Shown: positions 23,796-32,667 of the stretch, piece after piece | Layout of the letters: each line of letters opens with the position of its first letter | How positions within the stretch are numbered: position 1 is the first letter of the stretch | Source of the DNA: Spirochaetales bacterium | GTDB lineage: Bacteria > Spirochaetota > Spirochaetia > DSM-2461 | Length of the DNA: 40,942 nucleotides | Direction: 5' to 3' | Assembly (NCBI GenBank): GCA_028532905.1 | Contig: JAQQAM010000276.1 | Coordinates: 1 to 40,942 of the forward strand | Notes under the pieces: generated by a model | What the model saw: only the letters and a program-made list of their open reading frames with translations | What the model was told of the DNA's origin: nothing | The model's database searches: none | Position numbers and translations under genes: made by a program

Positions 23796-24944
23796 TTATA
23801 CGAGTCTGTCTGTAGAGTAAAAAGCGAGAATATTCTCCAGAGGGACATCCGCCTGAATATAATGAGCCGAAGTACAGATATATCCTCCTCCAGCCCCCAG
23901 GGTCCGGCACAGATAATCCACTTCACCCCGTACATCATCAACTGAACCGAAGGGAAGAGTCTTCTGCAAATCACCTCCTCCGTGGAAGGCGATAGAATCT
24001 CCCCATCTGTTCTTGATCATCCCCATATCCATCCCCCTGGCTGCAGGCTGCAGAGGATTCAGCACATCAATATGCATCTCGTCCCGAAAAGCGTCGATCA
24101 GAGGAATGACCGACCCGCAGGAGTGGTAGATCAGTTTTATGTCGTACTCTTTAATGACCCGGTTCAGTCTCTGATGGAAGGGAAGAATATACTTTCTCCA
24201 CATCTCAGGAGACATAAGAAGTCCATCCTGAACAGCCACATCATCATAGGTATAGACCATATCAATCACATCCCCGGCTGCAGACATGGCTGATTTGAAA
24301 TTGGCAATAAAAAGCTCCGTATAGCAGTCCATAATCGCCATGGGAATCTCAGGTTTTTCATAGAGTGCCATCAAAAAATTATCCAGGCCGTACAGTCCCC
24401 AGGCTGACTCGAAGATGCCTCCGATATCATAGCGGATATGCCGCTTGTCCTGCCTGTTGGCCCGTTCTGCCGCCTGATTCAGAGAATCCCAGTTCCACCA
24501 GGAGGACTGTGGCCATTTATTCCAAGTTTCCACCCCGGCAACGGAACCGGCATCAGCCAGAGGAAAGGCGGCATATTCTTCATACTCGGAGTATTCATTA
24601 CGCACAGCCTTGCGGATACTGCCTAAGACGCTGTAGAAACTACCGTCTTCCAGAGTTTCCGGCACAGGCCCGATGTATTCGGGCGAGATGATCCGGCAGT
24701 CTATGCCCAGTAGGTCCAGGAGCTCATCCTTGCATTTCAAATGGAAATAATCCAGGAGTCTGGTCCAGTTTTCCGATACGACCCAGAAATCAAAGGGCAC
24801 CCTGTCGGTCTGAATATGATCCAGAGCCCTTTTGACTCTCTCATGGGAACTTAAATCTCCAGCCGATTCCATCCAAAGCTTCTGAAACCCTTCTTTAACA
24901 AGATGAGGATCGGCACCGGATTGAATCAGCTGGATAAGGGTCAT
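23796..24944 (-). CDS. URO-D superfamily protein with a putative zinc methyltransferase site
   Basis: A 382-residue TIM-barrel protein of the uroporphyrinogen-decarboxylase superfamily, closer to the MtaA/CmuA-type methyltransferases than to HemE. It has the H-x-C...C pattern: His274 and Cys276 (LIYHSCGS) and Cys357 (GGGYICTSAH), which could bind zinc as in methylcobamide:thiol methyltransferases. The C-terminal GGGDLQKTLPFGSVDDVRGEV and HYIQADVPLENI blocks are typical of the family. The HemE N-terminal RPVWxMRQAGR motif is absent, so it should not decarboxylate uroporphyrinogen. The start is ATG 24944, overlapping the deoB stop by 4 nt. Frame upstream of it (to 24992) is read-through of deoB sequence. 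No corrinoid protein is adjacent, so substrate is unknown. Confidence 0.85.
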   Translation of the reverse strand: MTLIQLIQSGADPHLVKEGFQKLWMESAGDLSSHERVKRALDHIQTDRVPFDFWVVSENWTRLLDYFHLKCKDELLDLLGIDCRIISPEYIGPVPETLEDGSFYSVLGSIRKAVRNEYSEYEEYAAFPLADAGSVAGVETWNKWPQSSWWNWDSLNQAAERANRQDKRHIRYDIGGIFESAWGLYGLDNFLMALYEKPEIPMAIMDCYTELFIANFKSAMSAAGDVIDMVYTYDDVAVQDGLLMSPEMWRKYILPFHQRLNRVIKEYDIKLIYHSCGSVIPLIDAFRDEMHIDVLNPLQPAARGMDMGMIKNRWGDSIAFHGGGDLQKTLPFGSVDDVRGEVDYLCRTLGAGGGYICTSAHYIQADVPLENILAFYSTDRLV

Positions 24945-26122
24945 AGAAAGGATTTTCCGTTTTTCATGGGGGGAACAGAAAAATAGGCGCACAAAGAAGC
25001 GGCCATATCGGAAAAGCTTTCCCTGATGCCCGCTGAGCCTCCGTCAGAGCCTTTTGTGTACCACAGTAGAGGAACATGTTCTCTGGTATGATCCGTGCCC
25101 TTGAATGCGGGATCACAACCGTGATCTCCCGTAATTATCAGGACATCCCCCTCATCCATGGAATCAATGAGTCCCGGAAGAGCTGAATCGATTTCCGATA
25201 CGGCATCTCCGTACCCTTTCACATCCCGGCGGTGACCGAATATCATATCCGTGTCCACAAGGTTCACAAAGACGAATTCTTTCTCTGCCGGCTTATCTGA
25301 TAGAACTTTGACAGTTCTTTCCATACAGGCTGTATTTCCGGCATCATGGAAGCTTTCGGTAATCCCTGATTCATTGAATATGGAGCCGATCTTGCCGACA
25401 GCCACAGTCTTCACACCGTTTTTCTGAAGGTGATCCAGCAGTGAATCTCCCGGAAGAGCGATGGAATAGTCATGCCTCTCTTTTGTCCGGAAAAAAGCGT
25501 CAGCCGGTCCGTCAAAGGGTCTGGCGATAACCCGGCCTACCGCCAGAGGATCGCAGAGTTCTCTGGCGACTTCACACATTTTATAGAGCTCTTCAATAGA
25601 ATACTTAGACATATGGCAGGCAATCTGGAAAACTGAATCTGCAGAGGTATAGCAGATGGGATACCCGGTTGCCAGATGCTCGGCGCCCAGCTCTTCTATG
25701 ATAGCTGTTCCGCTGGCGGCCTTGTTCCCCAGAATACCTCCGCAGCCCGTCCGTTCCACAAAAGCCTGTACCAGATCTTCCGGGAATGAAGGATATTCCT
25801 TGGGGAACTGGGTGAAGGGCTTATCCAGAACCAGACCGGCCATTTCCCAATGCCCGGTGGTTGTATCCTTTCCGGGTGATTTTTCTTTCATCACACCGTA
25901 TACTGATGACGGGTTTTCCACTGCTTCACAGCCGGGAAGAGAATTTCCCAGAAGCTCCGAGGCATTCCCCAGACCCATGGCCTTCATATGGGGCCACAGA
26001 CTGGATTCACCCATTCCCTGTGCAATATGCAGGGCTGTATTAGCTCCTGTGTCTCCGTATTCAGAAGCATCGGGCAGTTCCCCGATTCCAAAACTGTCAA
26101 TAACCAGAACTGTTGCCCGCAT
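24941..26122 (-). CDS. deoB: Phosphopentomutase
   Basis: Interconverts (deoxy)ribose 1-phosphate and 5-phosphate, linking nucleoside phosphorolysis to the pentose pathway and to DeoC. The 393-residue protein is of the alkaline-phosphatase superfamily. It has the metal-binding motifs [23 protein letters not shown] (with the phosphorylated Thr region), [24 protein letters not shown] and [11 protein letters not shown]. The start is ATG 26122, with GAGGGG about 6-7 nt upstream; an ATG two codons earlier sits on the ribosome site. It overlaps deoC by 26 nt and the URO-D gene by 4 nt. Confidence 0.95.
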   Translation of the reverse strand: MRATVLVIDSFGIGELPDASEYGDTGANTALHIAQGMGESSLWPHMKAMGLGNASELLGNSLPGCEAVENPSSVYGVMKEKSPGKDTTTGHWEMAGLVLDKPFTQFPKEYPSFPEDLVQAFVERTGCGGILGNKAASGTAIIEELGAEHLATGYPICYTSADSVFQIACHMSKYSIEELYKMCEVARELCDPLAVGRVIARPFDGPADAFFRTKERHDYSIALPGDSLLDHLQKNGVKTVAVGKIGSIFNESGITESFHDAGNTACMERTVKVLSDKPAEKEFVFVNLVDTDMIFGHRRDVKGYGDAVSEIDSALPGLIDSMDEGDVLIITGDHGCDPAFKGTDHTREHVPLLWYTKGSDGGSAGIRESFSDMAASLCAYFSVPPMKNGKSFL

Positions 26123-26771
26123 CAGCATCCCCCTCTACAATGGCGATTCCTGCACTGGCGCCCAGCCGGTCAGCGCCGGCTTCAATCATGGCCAGTGCGG
26201 TTTCTCTGTCCCGGATTCCGCCGGCAGCCTTCACCTGAAGGGCCGGAACGGTTTTTTTCATAAGAGCCACATCTTCAACAGTAGCCCCTCCCGTACCGAA
26301 TCCGGTGGATGTTTTTACAAAATCGGCTCCCGCTTCTTCTGACAGAAGACAGGCCTGACGGATCTCATCCTTACTGAGATAACAGTTTTCCAGAATAACT
26401 TTTACCACAGCCGATCCGGAGGCATCGACAACAGCCTTAATGTCTTTTCTTACATAATCCGTGTTGCCGGCCTTCATCTGTCCGACGTTGATAACCATAT
26501 CCACTTCACCGGCACCTTCTTTTACAGCCTGTGCTGTTTCGGCAGCCTTGATTTCACTGGGACAGGCTCCCAGGGGAAAACCGACAACCACACAGGGAAG
26601 AACAGTGCTCCCCTTGAGCTTCTCAGCAACCAGTGATGTATAACAGGCATTCACACAAACCGAGGCAAAATCGTATTCAAGAGCCTCCTCACAGACTTTT
26701 TCAATTTCAGAAGGAGTGGCGGCAGCTTTCAGCAGCGTATGATCAATGTATTTTGAGAGTTTCTTTTCCAT
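26097..26771 (-). CDS. deoC: Deoxyribose-phosphate aldolase
   Basis: Cleaves 2-deoxyribose 5-phosphate into acetaldehyde and glyceraldehyde 3-phosphate. The 224-residue protein has the class I aldolase residues: Lys153 in [16 protein letters not shown] (Schiff base), Asp91 in EVDMVINVG and Lys181 in [11 protein letters not shown], equivalent to E. coli K167, D102 and K201. AAAGGA stands 7 nt before the ATG. The last dozen residues are encoded within the deoB overlap. A 59-bp gap follows sdaA; it has an ATGGATT/AATCCAT inverted repeat at its start, and a promoter of its own is possible but not convincing. Confidence 0.96.
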   Translation of the reverse strand: MEKKLSKYIDHTLLKAAATPSEIEKVCEEALEYDFASVCVNACYTSLVAEKLKGSTVLPCVVVGFPLGACPSEIKAAETAQAVKEGAGEVDMVINVGQMKAGNTDYVRKDIKAVVDASGSAVVKVILENCYLSKDEIRQACLLSEEAGADFVKTSTGFGTGGATVEDVALMKKTVPALQVKAAGGIRDRETALAMIEAGADRLGASAGIAIVEGDADAGNSSGY

Positions 26772-26830
26772 AATTCATCCTTTCCTGATATATACAGGTA
26801 ATTTTAGTGTATTTATCCTCATGGATTCCA

Positions 26831-28042
26831 TTAATCCATGTTATTTTCATCGTAGAAACTGGCCAGACCGCCCAGAGAGGTTTCTCTGTATGTGCTCATC
26901 AGATCCCGCCCTGTCTGGGTCATTGTGGCAATGGCATCATCCAGCCCGACTTTATGGGAGCCGTCACTGAGGATGGCATATTCGGCACTGGCTATGGCCC
27001 GGCTGGCACCCATCACATTCCGTTCAATACAGGGAATCTGGACCAGCCCCATTACGGGATCACAGGTGAGACCCAGATGGTGTTCCAACCCCATTTCGGC
27101 TGCATATTCCACCTGTCTGGGAGTTCCGCCCATCATCTGGGCAGCGGCACCAGCCGCCATGGCGCAGGCGACACCCACTTCCCCCTGACAGCCGACTTCG
27201 GCACCGGAAATGGAACCGTTGGTCCGGACCACATTACCGATCAGCCCTGCGGTTGCCAGAGCCCTGAGAAGGTCAACCTCACTCAGATCGAAGGACTCCT
27301 TCATAGACCGCAGGACAGCCGGCAGGACACCGCTGGCTCCGCAGGTGGGCGCCGTAACCACAACTCCTCCGCCGGCATTGGTTTCAGACACAGCCAGGGC
27401 ATAGGAGAACAGCCTGGCGGATGTGGATAGAGGCTGAGCCAGCATGGAGGCTCTTTTCTTGTAGGATGCCGATTTACGGCTGAGGAAAAGCCCTCCCGGC
27501 AGCACACCCTCTTCCTGCAGTCCCTCGTCAATGGACCCCATCATGTCCTCAAGAACCGAGTGGAGAAAATCCCTGATTCCCTTTCCTTCATTCATGTATA
27601 CATATTCCCAGAGGGTCAGCCCCTGTTTACTGCAGTGCTTGAGGATTTTTTTCATACTGGAGTGAGGATAGATCTTGTGAGGACTGTCCTGGTCCTCATC
27701 TCCGGAGGTACGGATAATACCGCCGCCGATGCTGTACCCTTCCCAGTGTCCCAGGGAACGGCCCTCTCTGAGAGCCTCCATTTTCATCCCGTTGGGGTGT
27801 TCCGGCATTTCATCATCGGGATACCAGAGAATTTCCACATCCCGGGGAGCAAAGGTCTCTGTAATAATATGATCCGTCAGATGCCCTTTGCCGGTGAGAG
27901 CCAGACTGCCGTAAAGACTGACCCTGAAAAGATCCGCATCGGGATAGGATATAAAAAAAGAGGCTGCTGCTTTCTGAGGACCCATAGTATGACTGCTGGA
28001 GGGTCCGTTTCCTGTTTTATACAGGGTGCGTAAAGAGTCCAT
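26831..28042 (-). CDS. sdaA: Iron-sulfur L-serine dehydratase, single chain
   Basis: Deaminates L-serine to pyruvate using a [4Fe-4S] cluster instead of PLP. The 403-residue protein begins with the GNGPSSSHTMGP motif and carries APTCGASG (Cys234), EVGCQGEVG (Cys285), Cys327 and Cys338 in HLGLTCDPVMGLVQIPCIERN. The spacing 285-327-338 (42 and 11 residues) matches the three cluster cysteines of the Legionella enzyme as I recall it. The usual C-terminal cysteine after TSxGGLA is missing (it ends SFYDENNMD). The protein is about 50 residues shorter than E. coli SdaA. It starts 1 nt after the thymidine-kinase-like gene. Catabolism of serine to pyruvate would suit an amino-acid-fermenting spirochaete. 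Confidence 0.93.
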   Translation of the reverse strand: MDSLRTLYKTGNGPSSSHTMGPQKAAASFFISYPDADLFRVSLYGSLALTGKGHLTDHIITETFAPRDVEILWYPDDEMPEHPNGMKMEALREGRSLGHWEGYSIGGGIIRTSGDEDQDSPHKIYPHSSMKKILKHCSKQGLTLWEYVYMNEGKGIRDFLHSVLEDMMGSIDEGLQEEGVLPGGLFLSRKSASYKKRASMLAQPLSTSARLFSYALAVSETNAGGGVVVTAPTCGASGVLPAVLRSMKESFDLSEVDLLRALATAGLIGNVVRTNGSISGAEVGCQGEVGVACAMAAGAAAQMMGGTPRQVEYAAEMGLEHHLGLTCDPVMGLVQIPCIERNVMGASRAIASAEYAILSDGSHKVGLDDAIATMTQTGRDLMSTYRETSLGGLASFYDENNMD

Positions 28043-28043
28043 T

Positions 28044-29168
28044 CTACCACCTGATGGAGCGGCCGTTGTCTGCCAGTCGGCTGCTCAGATATTCTTTATC
28101 CAGCTTCAGTTCGTCTGCCAGCTGAATAAACAGATCTGTTGAAACCAGATTCTGCTCTACAAACAAGTATAAAAGAGCTTTCTCGGCAATACAGGGAACT
28201 TTCAGAGAATTCATAATAACCTGAGAATGGCTGAACCCCTCCTCCTGTTCATCCAGAATGCTGGCATAGAGCTGGGACTCCTTTACATTTTCTGCCAGAT
28301 GGATCAACTCTCTTCTCAGGGGTTCCGGATTCCCTGCAGCCGCAGCTTCTCCCAGGGGTTTAAGGGTGAAATAGGTATAGACTTTACCGGGGAGAAAATG
28401 GTGATGGTCACAGCGGGTGCAGTAGTTCGGCTCCCGGGGATCATCCTTTTTCATATCTCCCCCGATTATGATCAGAGGATCAAAATAGAGCGCAGGGCAT
28501 TCCTGCCCCTTCACGGAGTAATAGCGGTATGTATAAAAACTGTCCTGAATACAGTCCGAATGCTCACAGTAGGCTGTCAGAGGATAAACATCAGTAGCGG
28601 TTTCAATCAGCAGACGGGCTGTGGAATTGAAGATATCTCTTCTGAAGTTGAGTATAAGAGTGGGATACACAAAGACAAGATCCCTTTTTTCCGATGCATT
28701 CTTGATAACATAGGCCATCCTTTCATCAAAGAAGGAGGCTTCATCAATAATCCAGGTTCCCATCTGAGGAAAATCATCAATCAGTTTCTCAAGATCGAAG
28801 GAATTTCTGATTTTGGCAATGTTGTTTCCCAGCCGTTCATAACCGCCCCGGTAGGCAAGAGCGTCATCCGGATACTCTTCAAAACGTTTTTCATCCAGGG
28901 CGGACCGGACAAAGAAAACATTCCGTCTGTCGGCTTCTCCCGAACGGGTCAGATCGGCCACAATATCCGACTTTTCCAGAGTCACCCTGGCATCCCGCCA
29001 GATCCGGGCGGAATACTCTGTTTTACCAGAGCCCATGGGACCGATAACAAGGATTCTTCTTCCGGGCTTTGTAAAATCAAAATGGCCGTAGGACTGATGC
29101 ACTCTAATTTCCGGAAAACCGAGACTCTTGAGAAAATCACCCGATTCCGTATCCGTTTTATTACCCAT
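28044..29168 (-). CDS. Divergent thymidine kinase-like protein with C-terminal extension
   Basis: Residues ~36-262 match type II thymidine kinases: P-loop GPMGSGKTEY (43-50), Walker B/catalytic WIIDEASFFDE (142-147, DEASFF), and a Cys pair Cys201/Cys206 with a second pair Cys250/Cys253 (YCTRC) where the zinc finger of TK1 lies. It differs in having a 35-residue N-terminal extension and ~110 extra C-terminal residues that are helical and not in TK1. The family would phosphorylate thymidine with ATP. With a glycine in place of the usual Phe in the P-loop, a different substrate is conceivable. I chose ATG 29168 because AAGGA lies 9 nt upstream; ATG 29177 touches it. It heads the operon with sdaA, deoC and deoB. 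Confidence 0.8.
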   Translation of the reverse strand: MGNKTDTESGDFLKSLGFPEIRVHQSYGHFDFTKPGRRILVIGPMGSGKTEYSARIWRDARVTLEKSDIVADLTRSGEADRRNVFFVRSALDEKRFEEYPDDALAYRGGYERLGNNIAKIRNSFDLEKLIDDFPQMGTWIIDEASFFDERMAYVIKNASEKRDLVFVYPTLILNFRRDIFNSTARLLIETATDVYPLTAYCEHSDCIQDSFYTYRYYSVKGQECPALYFDPLIIIGGDMKKDDPREPNYCTRCDHHHFLPGKVYTYFTLKPLGEAAAAGNPEPLRRELIHLAENVKESQLYASILDEQEEGFSHSQVIMNSLKVPCIAEKALLYLFVEQNLVSTDLFIQLADELKLDKEYLSSRLADNGRSIRW

Positions 29169-29410
29169 AAGAAGCATTCCTTTTTCTGTATTTTATCGTG
29201 TTCCCGCAGCCCTTAAAATATATCCCCTTACAGGATCAAGCTGCAATCAGTGTACACAGGGAGATGAATAATAACATTGCCTGTAAGCCTGAAGCAATGA
29301 TTTCAGAAAGATTCTCCCGTAAAACTACAAAAAGAAGACAGCTTCCATTAAATTCAGTTTAACATTAACCGATTATACAATAAGGACAACTATGTATAAG
29401 AAGGAAAACA

Positions 29411-31921
29411 ATGAATAAGAGTATAAAGCTGTTTGGATTATCTCTGATACTTATCCTGTCACTGACATCGTGTATGACTGCACCGGAAGTTGTGGAAGAA
29501 CCGGAACCTCAGATTGAGGAAGAGAATAGTAATGACAGTCTTCATTCTCTGGTTCAGAACAGAAATACGGCCGGGCTGGAAGAGCTCTTTAAAATAAATG
29601 TTGATGTAAATGAGCGCAATGCAGACGGACAGACCGCTCTGCATGTTGCAGCTCAGGCCGGGAACAGCGAGATAGCCAGGCTCCTGCTTTTTCAGAAAGC
29701 TGATCCCGATGCCCTGGATAACAACGGAAAGACTCCTCTCCATCTGGCTATGGCAGGGGGACATGATGAAACCGTATCCGTTCTGGTGGAAGGCGGTGCG
29801 GATATCTATGTAAAAGATCAGAGCAGTCAGAGCCCTGTGGAAAGCGGTTTCGGTAACATCAGCCTGATTAAAGCCATGGTCAGAAAACAGAATGTCAACA
29901 GCGGGACCGTTGCAGAGGGCACCCTGCTCCATAAAGCCGCGGCTTCTGGCAATATTGATGCGGCTGAGTACATTCTGGCCATGGGAGGAAATCCCAACAT
30001 AACAAACAATGCCGGCAAACTGCCCCTGGATATGGCCCATGAAGACCGGATCAGCAGGGACAAAGCTAAGATTGCCTCTCTTCTGGTCAAAGCAGGATCT
30101 TTCAGAGCAGAAAATGAGAAATATGCCTATTTTCACACCCTCTACAGCCAGAACGACATCAATTACAGATTTGATTTCAGTCAGACAGCCCTCCATCTGG
30201 CAGCGGAACAGGGTCATGAAGGTGTGCTGAGCCTCCTTATGGAAGAAGGGGCGGATCTGGATGCCAGAGATAAACCGGGCAATACCGCTCTTCACAGTGC
30301 TGTACGGGGGGGATATAAAAACATTGTCACCATGCTTCTCAATGCCGGGGCTGATGTGAATGCAACAGACTACAACAGCAATGTGCCTCTTCATATGGCC
30401 ATGACCCATGACAATGACACAGAGATCCTCAGAATACTCCTTTCTGCAGGAGCCGATGTAAATGCCAAAAATAGCTTTGGCAATACGGCACTCCACCTCA
30501 GTGTCACACTGAACAAGGAGAGAACAGCAGCTGAATATATTCTGGATTACGGTGCCCAGCTGGAAAGCCGGAACAAAAACGGCAATACCCCTCTTATGGA
30601 AGCAGTGGACAGAGGAAACTCTGAAGTGGCCATCCTCCTTTTACAGAGAGGAGCTGATATCTTTGCCAGAAACAACCTGAGTGAAACACCTATCAGCATG
30701 AGTCTGACACGGGGTGTCCCTACACTGAGCTGGTTTATGGACAGCAGCAATATAAATGCCCAGGATAATGAAGGAAACACCTCTCTTCATATGGCCGTCC
30801 TGATGGGTGTGAATGCTGATGTGTACCGTTTTCTCCTGGAAAACGGTGCCGGAATCGACACAAGAAACTATTCCGGTGATACCCCCATGCATCTGGCTGT
30901 ACGAAAAGAGATCACGACTCTCACTTCCGAGTTTCTCAAGAAAGGCGGCGATTTTTATATTGAAAACAACCGGGGAGAAACACCCCTGTCTCTGGCCTTT
31001 GATAAGGGACCGGATTTTGTGGATGCCTTTCTGATCGATCAGGTACTGGAAAAGAAAGACAGCATGAACTACACCCCCCTCTTCCACGCGGTTCTCTGGG
31101 AAAAACCGGATATTGTCCGTGTTCTTATCGACAGAGGGGCCGATATAAACCGCATGAGTCTCACCGGGTCTACTGTACTGCACGAAGCGGTAAAAACAGG
31201 ATCGGTACAGATCACGGGAATACTTCTGAGAGCCGGAGCGGATGTTAACAAGACGGACAACAACGGAAATACGGCTTTGCATGAGATTGTTTACTGGAAT
31301 TCCCTGAACCTGGCAGAGCTTCTTATCGATTCCGGTGCCGATCTGAACCGCAAAAACCTGCTGGGACGATCTCCCTTCTACGAAGCCGTCATCAATGGAG
31401 ACTTTGAAATGTGCAGTTATCTGATCAAGCAGGGTGCTGATCTAGAAACAAGAGACAACAGCGGCAAGACTCCTTTATTTGAAACTATTATTTCCGGGAA
31501 TCCGGCACTTATGGAACTTCTGGTCAGCCAGGGCAGCTCCATTCAGAAAAGGGACAATCAGGGGAATACCCCTCTCCATGCAGCAGTTATTGTGGACAAT
31601 ACGGAAGCCGTGGAGTATCTGTTTAATCTGAATGCCGATATATTCGCTACCAATAAAAACAATGCCTCTCCCCTGACTCTGGTCATACGGAAAGGCTCAG
31701 AATATGTGGATGCCTTTATGACACTGGAAAATATCAATGCCAGGGACAATAACGGCAACACAGCCCTTCATATTGCCGCTGCCATGAAAGCGTCTGTGGG
31801 AACCCTGCAGGTTCTTATTGACAAAGGCGGGGACAAAGAAGCCAGAAACAATAAGGGACAGCGCCCCTATGACAGAGCAGTGGAAAGCAGATACGAAGCT
31901 GGTCTGGATATTCTGAAATAA
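29411..31921 (+). CDS. Large ankyrin-repeat lipoprotein
   Basis: An 836-residue protein with a lipoprotein signal peptide (LSLILILSLTSC; Cys21) followed by an acidic Pro/Glu linker (about 22-42). About 23-24 ankyrin repeats then fill the protein to its end (e.g. GNTALHSAVRGGYKNIVTMLLNAGADVNATD). Most are 33 residues. Four units starting near residues 140, 425, 523 and 752 are shorter (about 31) and share the pattern SPLTLVIRKGSEYVDAFM-like, breaking the array. Such long tracts make a solenoid that binds protein partners. The protein should sit on the membrane, facing the periplasm or outside. AAGGA precedes the ATG by 5 nt. Its terminator is shared with udk. Confidence 0.93.
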   Translation: MNKSIKLFGLSLILILSLTSCMTAPEVVEEPEPQIEEENSNDSLHSLVQNRNTAGLEELFKINVDVNERNADGQTALHVAAQAGNSEIARLLLFQKADPDALDNNGKTPLHLAMAGGHDETVSVLVEGGADIYVKDQSSQSPVESGFGNISLIKAMVRKQNVNSGTVAEGTLLHKAAASGNIDAAEYILAMGGNPNITNNAGKLPLDMAHEDRISRDKAKIASLLVKAGSFRAENEKYAYFHTLYSQNDINYRFDFSQTALHLAAEQGHEGVLSLLMEEGADLDARDKPGNTALHSAVRGGYKNIVTMLLNAGADVNATDYNSNVPLHMAMTHDNDTEILRILLSAGADVNAKNSFGNTALHLSVTLNKERTAAEYILDYGAQLESRNKNGNTPLMEAVDRGNSEVAILLLQRGADIFARNNLSETPISMSLTRGVPTLSWFMDSSNINAQDNEGNTSLHMAVLMGVNADVYRFLLENGAGIDTRNYSGDTPMHLAVRKEITTLTSEFLKKGGDFYIENNRGETPLSLAFDKGPDFVDAFLIDQVLEKKDSMNYTPLFHAVLWEKPDIVRVLIDRGADINRMSLTGSTVLHEAVKTGSVQITGILLRAGADVNKTDNNGNTALHEIVYWNSLNLAELLIDSGADLNRKNLLGRSPFYEAVINGDFEMCSYLIKQGADLETRDNSGKTPLFETIISGNPALMELLVSQGSSIQKRDNQGNTPLHAAVIVDNTEAVEYLFNLNADIFATNKNNASPLTLVIRKGSEYVDAFMTLENINARDNNGNTALHIAAAMKASVGTLQVLIDKGGDKEARNNKGQRPYDRAVESRYEAGLDILK

Positions 31922-31944
31922 AAGTTCCGGTTTTATGTGGAGAC

Positions 31945-31978
31945 AAAAAGAGCTGGCCCGGAGGTCAGCTCTTTTTTT
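31945..31978. terminator. Bidirectional terminator between ankyrin gene and udk
   Basis: AAAAAGAGCTGGCC (31945-31958), tetraloop CGGA, GGTCAGCTCTTTTT (31963-31976): a 14-bp stem with one G-T wobble. The T run serves the plus-strand ankyrin gene; on the minus strand the A run becomes TTTTT after the stem and serves udk. Confidence 0.9.
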
Positions 31979-31994
31979 GTGCCATGGAAAAGAA

Positions 31995-32612
31995 TTATTT
32001 CCGTTCCACAGTCTCTTTGATAAAGGCGGAGAGAACCTGAAGGGCATTCATATTCATACCGCCCTCAGGAATAATAATATCCGCATAGCTCTTGGTTGGT
32101 TCAATAAACTCGAAATGACCGGGACGCACCACATCCATATACTGTTTGATAACAGATTCCTGAGTTCTCCCCCGCTCATTCACATCCCTCTGAAGGCGCC
32201 GGATAAAACGGATATCATCGGGTGTGTCGACAAAGATTTTCAGATCCATCAGGTCACGGATATCTTTTTCATAAAATACCATGATCCCCTCAAAGATAAT
32301 GACTTTTTTGGGAGTGACCTCTACAGTTTCATCCATCCTTCTGTGCTTGACAAAATCATACTTCGGCATCTGTATGGCCTTGCCGTTCTTCAGATCTGTA
32401 AGATGCTGCATCATAAGATCCTTGTCAAAGGCATTGGGATGATCAAAGTTGAACTCCGTAATATTACTGTTGGTAATAAACTCGGCAGATTTATAGTAAT
32501 TATCCTGGGGAATAAAGACAAAGTCTTCAATGGATTCCGAAATTTTCCGGACAATGGTTGTCTTCCCCGACCCGGAGCCACCGGAAATACCTATTATCTT
32601 TGGTTTATCCAT
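31995..32612 (-). CDS. udk: Uridine kinase
   Basis: Phosphorylates uridine and cytidine to UMP and CMP. The 205-residue protein has the P-loop GGSGSGKTT (11-19), then the Udk segment [31 protein letters not shown] with the substrate-binding Tyr/Asp residues, [44 protein letters not shown] (lid arginines) and a final strand region. The start is ATG 32612, with AAAGGAG 6 nt upstream. The frame extends to 32639 without a better site. It follows the HExxH protein gene by 55 bp and may be co-transcribed with it. It adds pyrimidine nucleoside salvage to the importer and deo genes elsewhere in the window. Confidence 0.94.
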   Translation of the reverse strand: MDKPKIIGISGGSGSGKTTIVRKISESIEDFVFIPQDNYYKSAEFITNSNITEFNFDHPNAFDKDLMMQHLTDLKNGKAIQMPKYDFVKHRRMDETVEVTPKKVIIFEGIMVFYEKDIRDLMDLKIFVDTPDDIRFIRRLQRDVNERGRTQESVIKQYMDVVRPGHFEFIEPTKSYADIIIPEGGMNMNALQVLSAFIKETVERK

Positions 32613-32667
32613 AATCATCTCCTTTTTCTGTTCCGTCATAGTTCTGCCGGCTCAAAGACAGCTGATA

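Noticed and set aside
28227-29216. Plus-strand open frame of 329 codons
   Set aside because: It is antisense to the thymidine kinase-like gene with conserved motifs; no plus-strand promoter or Shine-Dalgarno supports it.
29178-29410. Divergent intergenic region between the thymidine kinase-like and ankyrin genes
   Set aside because: It must hold two promoters, but no -35/-10 pair was convincing on either strand. TATACAAT at about 29374-29381 is a possible -10 for the ankyrin gene. No riboswitch or RNA gene was seen.
29459-30496. Minus-strand open frame of 345 codons inside the ankyrin gene
   Set aside because: It arises from the repetitive ankyrin codons and has no family resemblance.
29411-31921. 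Ankyrin repeats considered as DNA tandem repeat or assembly artefact
   Set aside because: Repeats differ strongly at the nucleotide level and the reading frame is uninterrupted, so they are old protein repeats.
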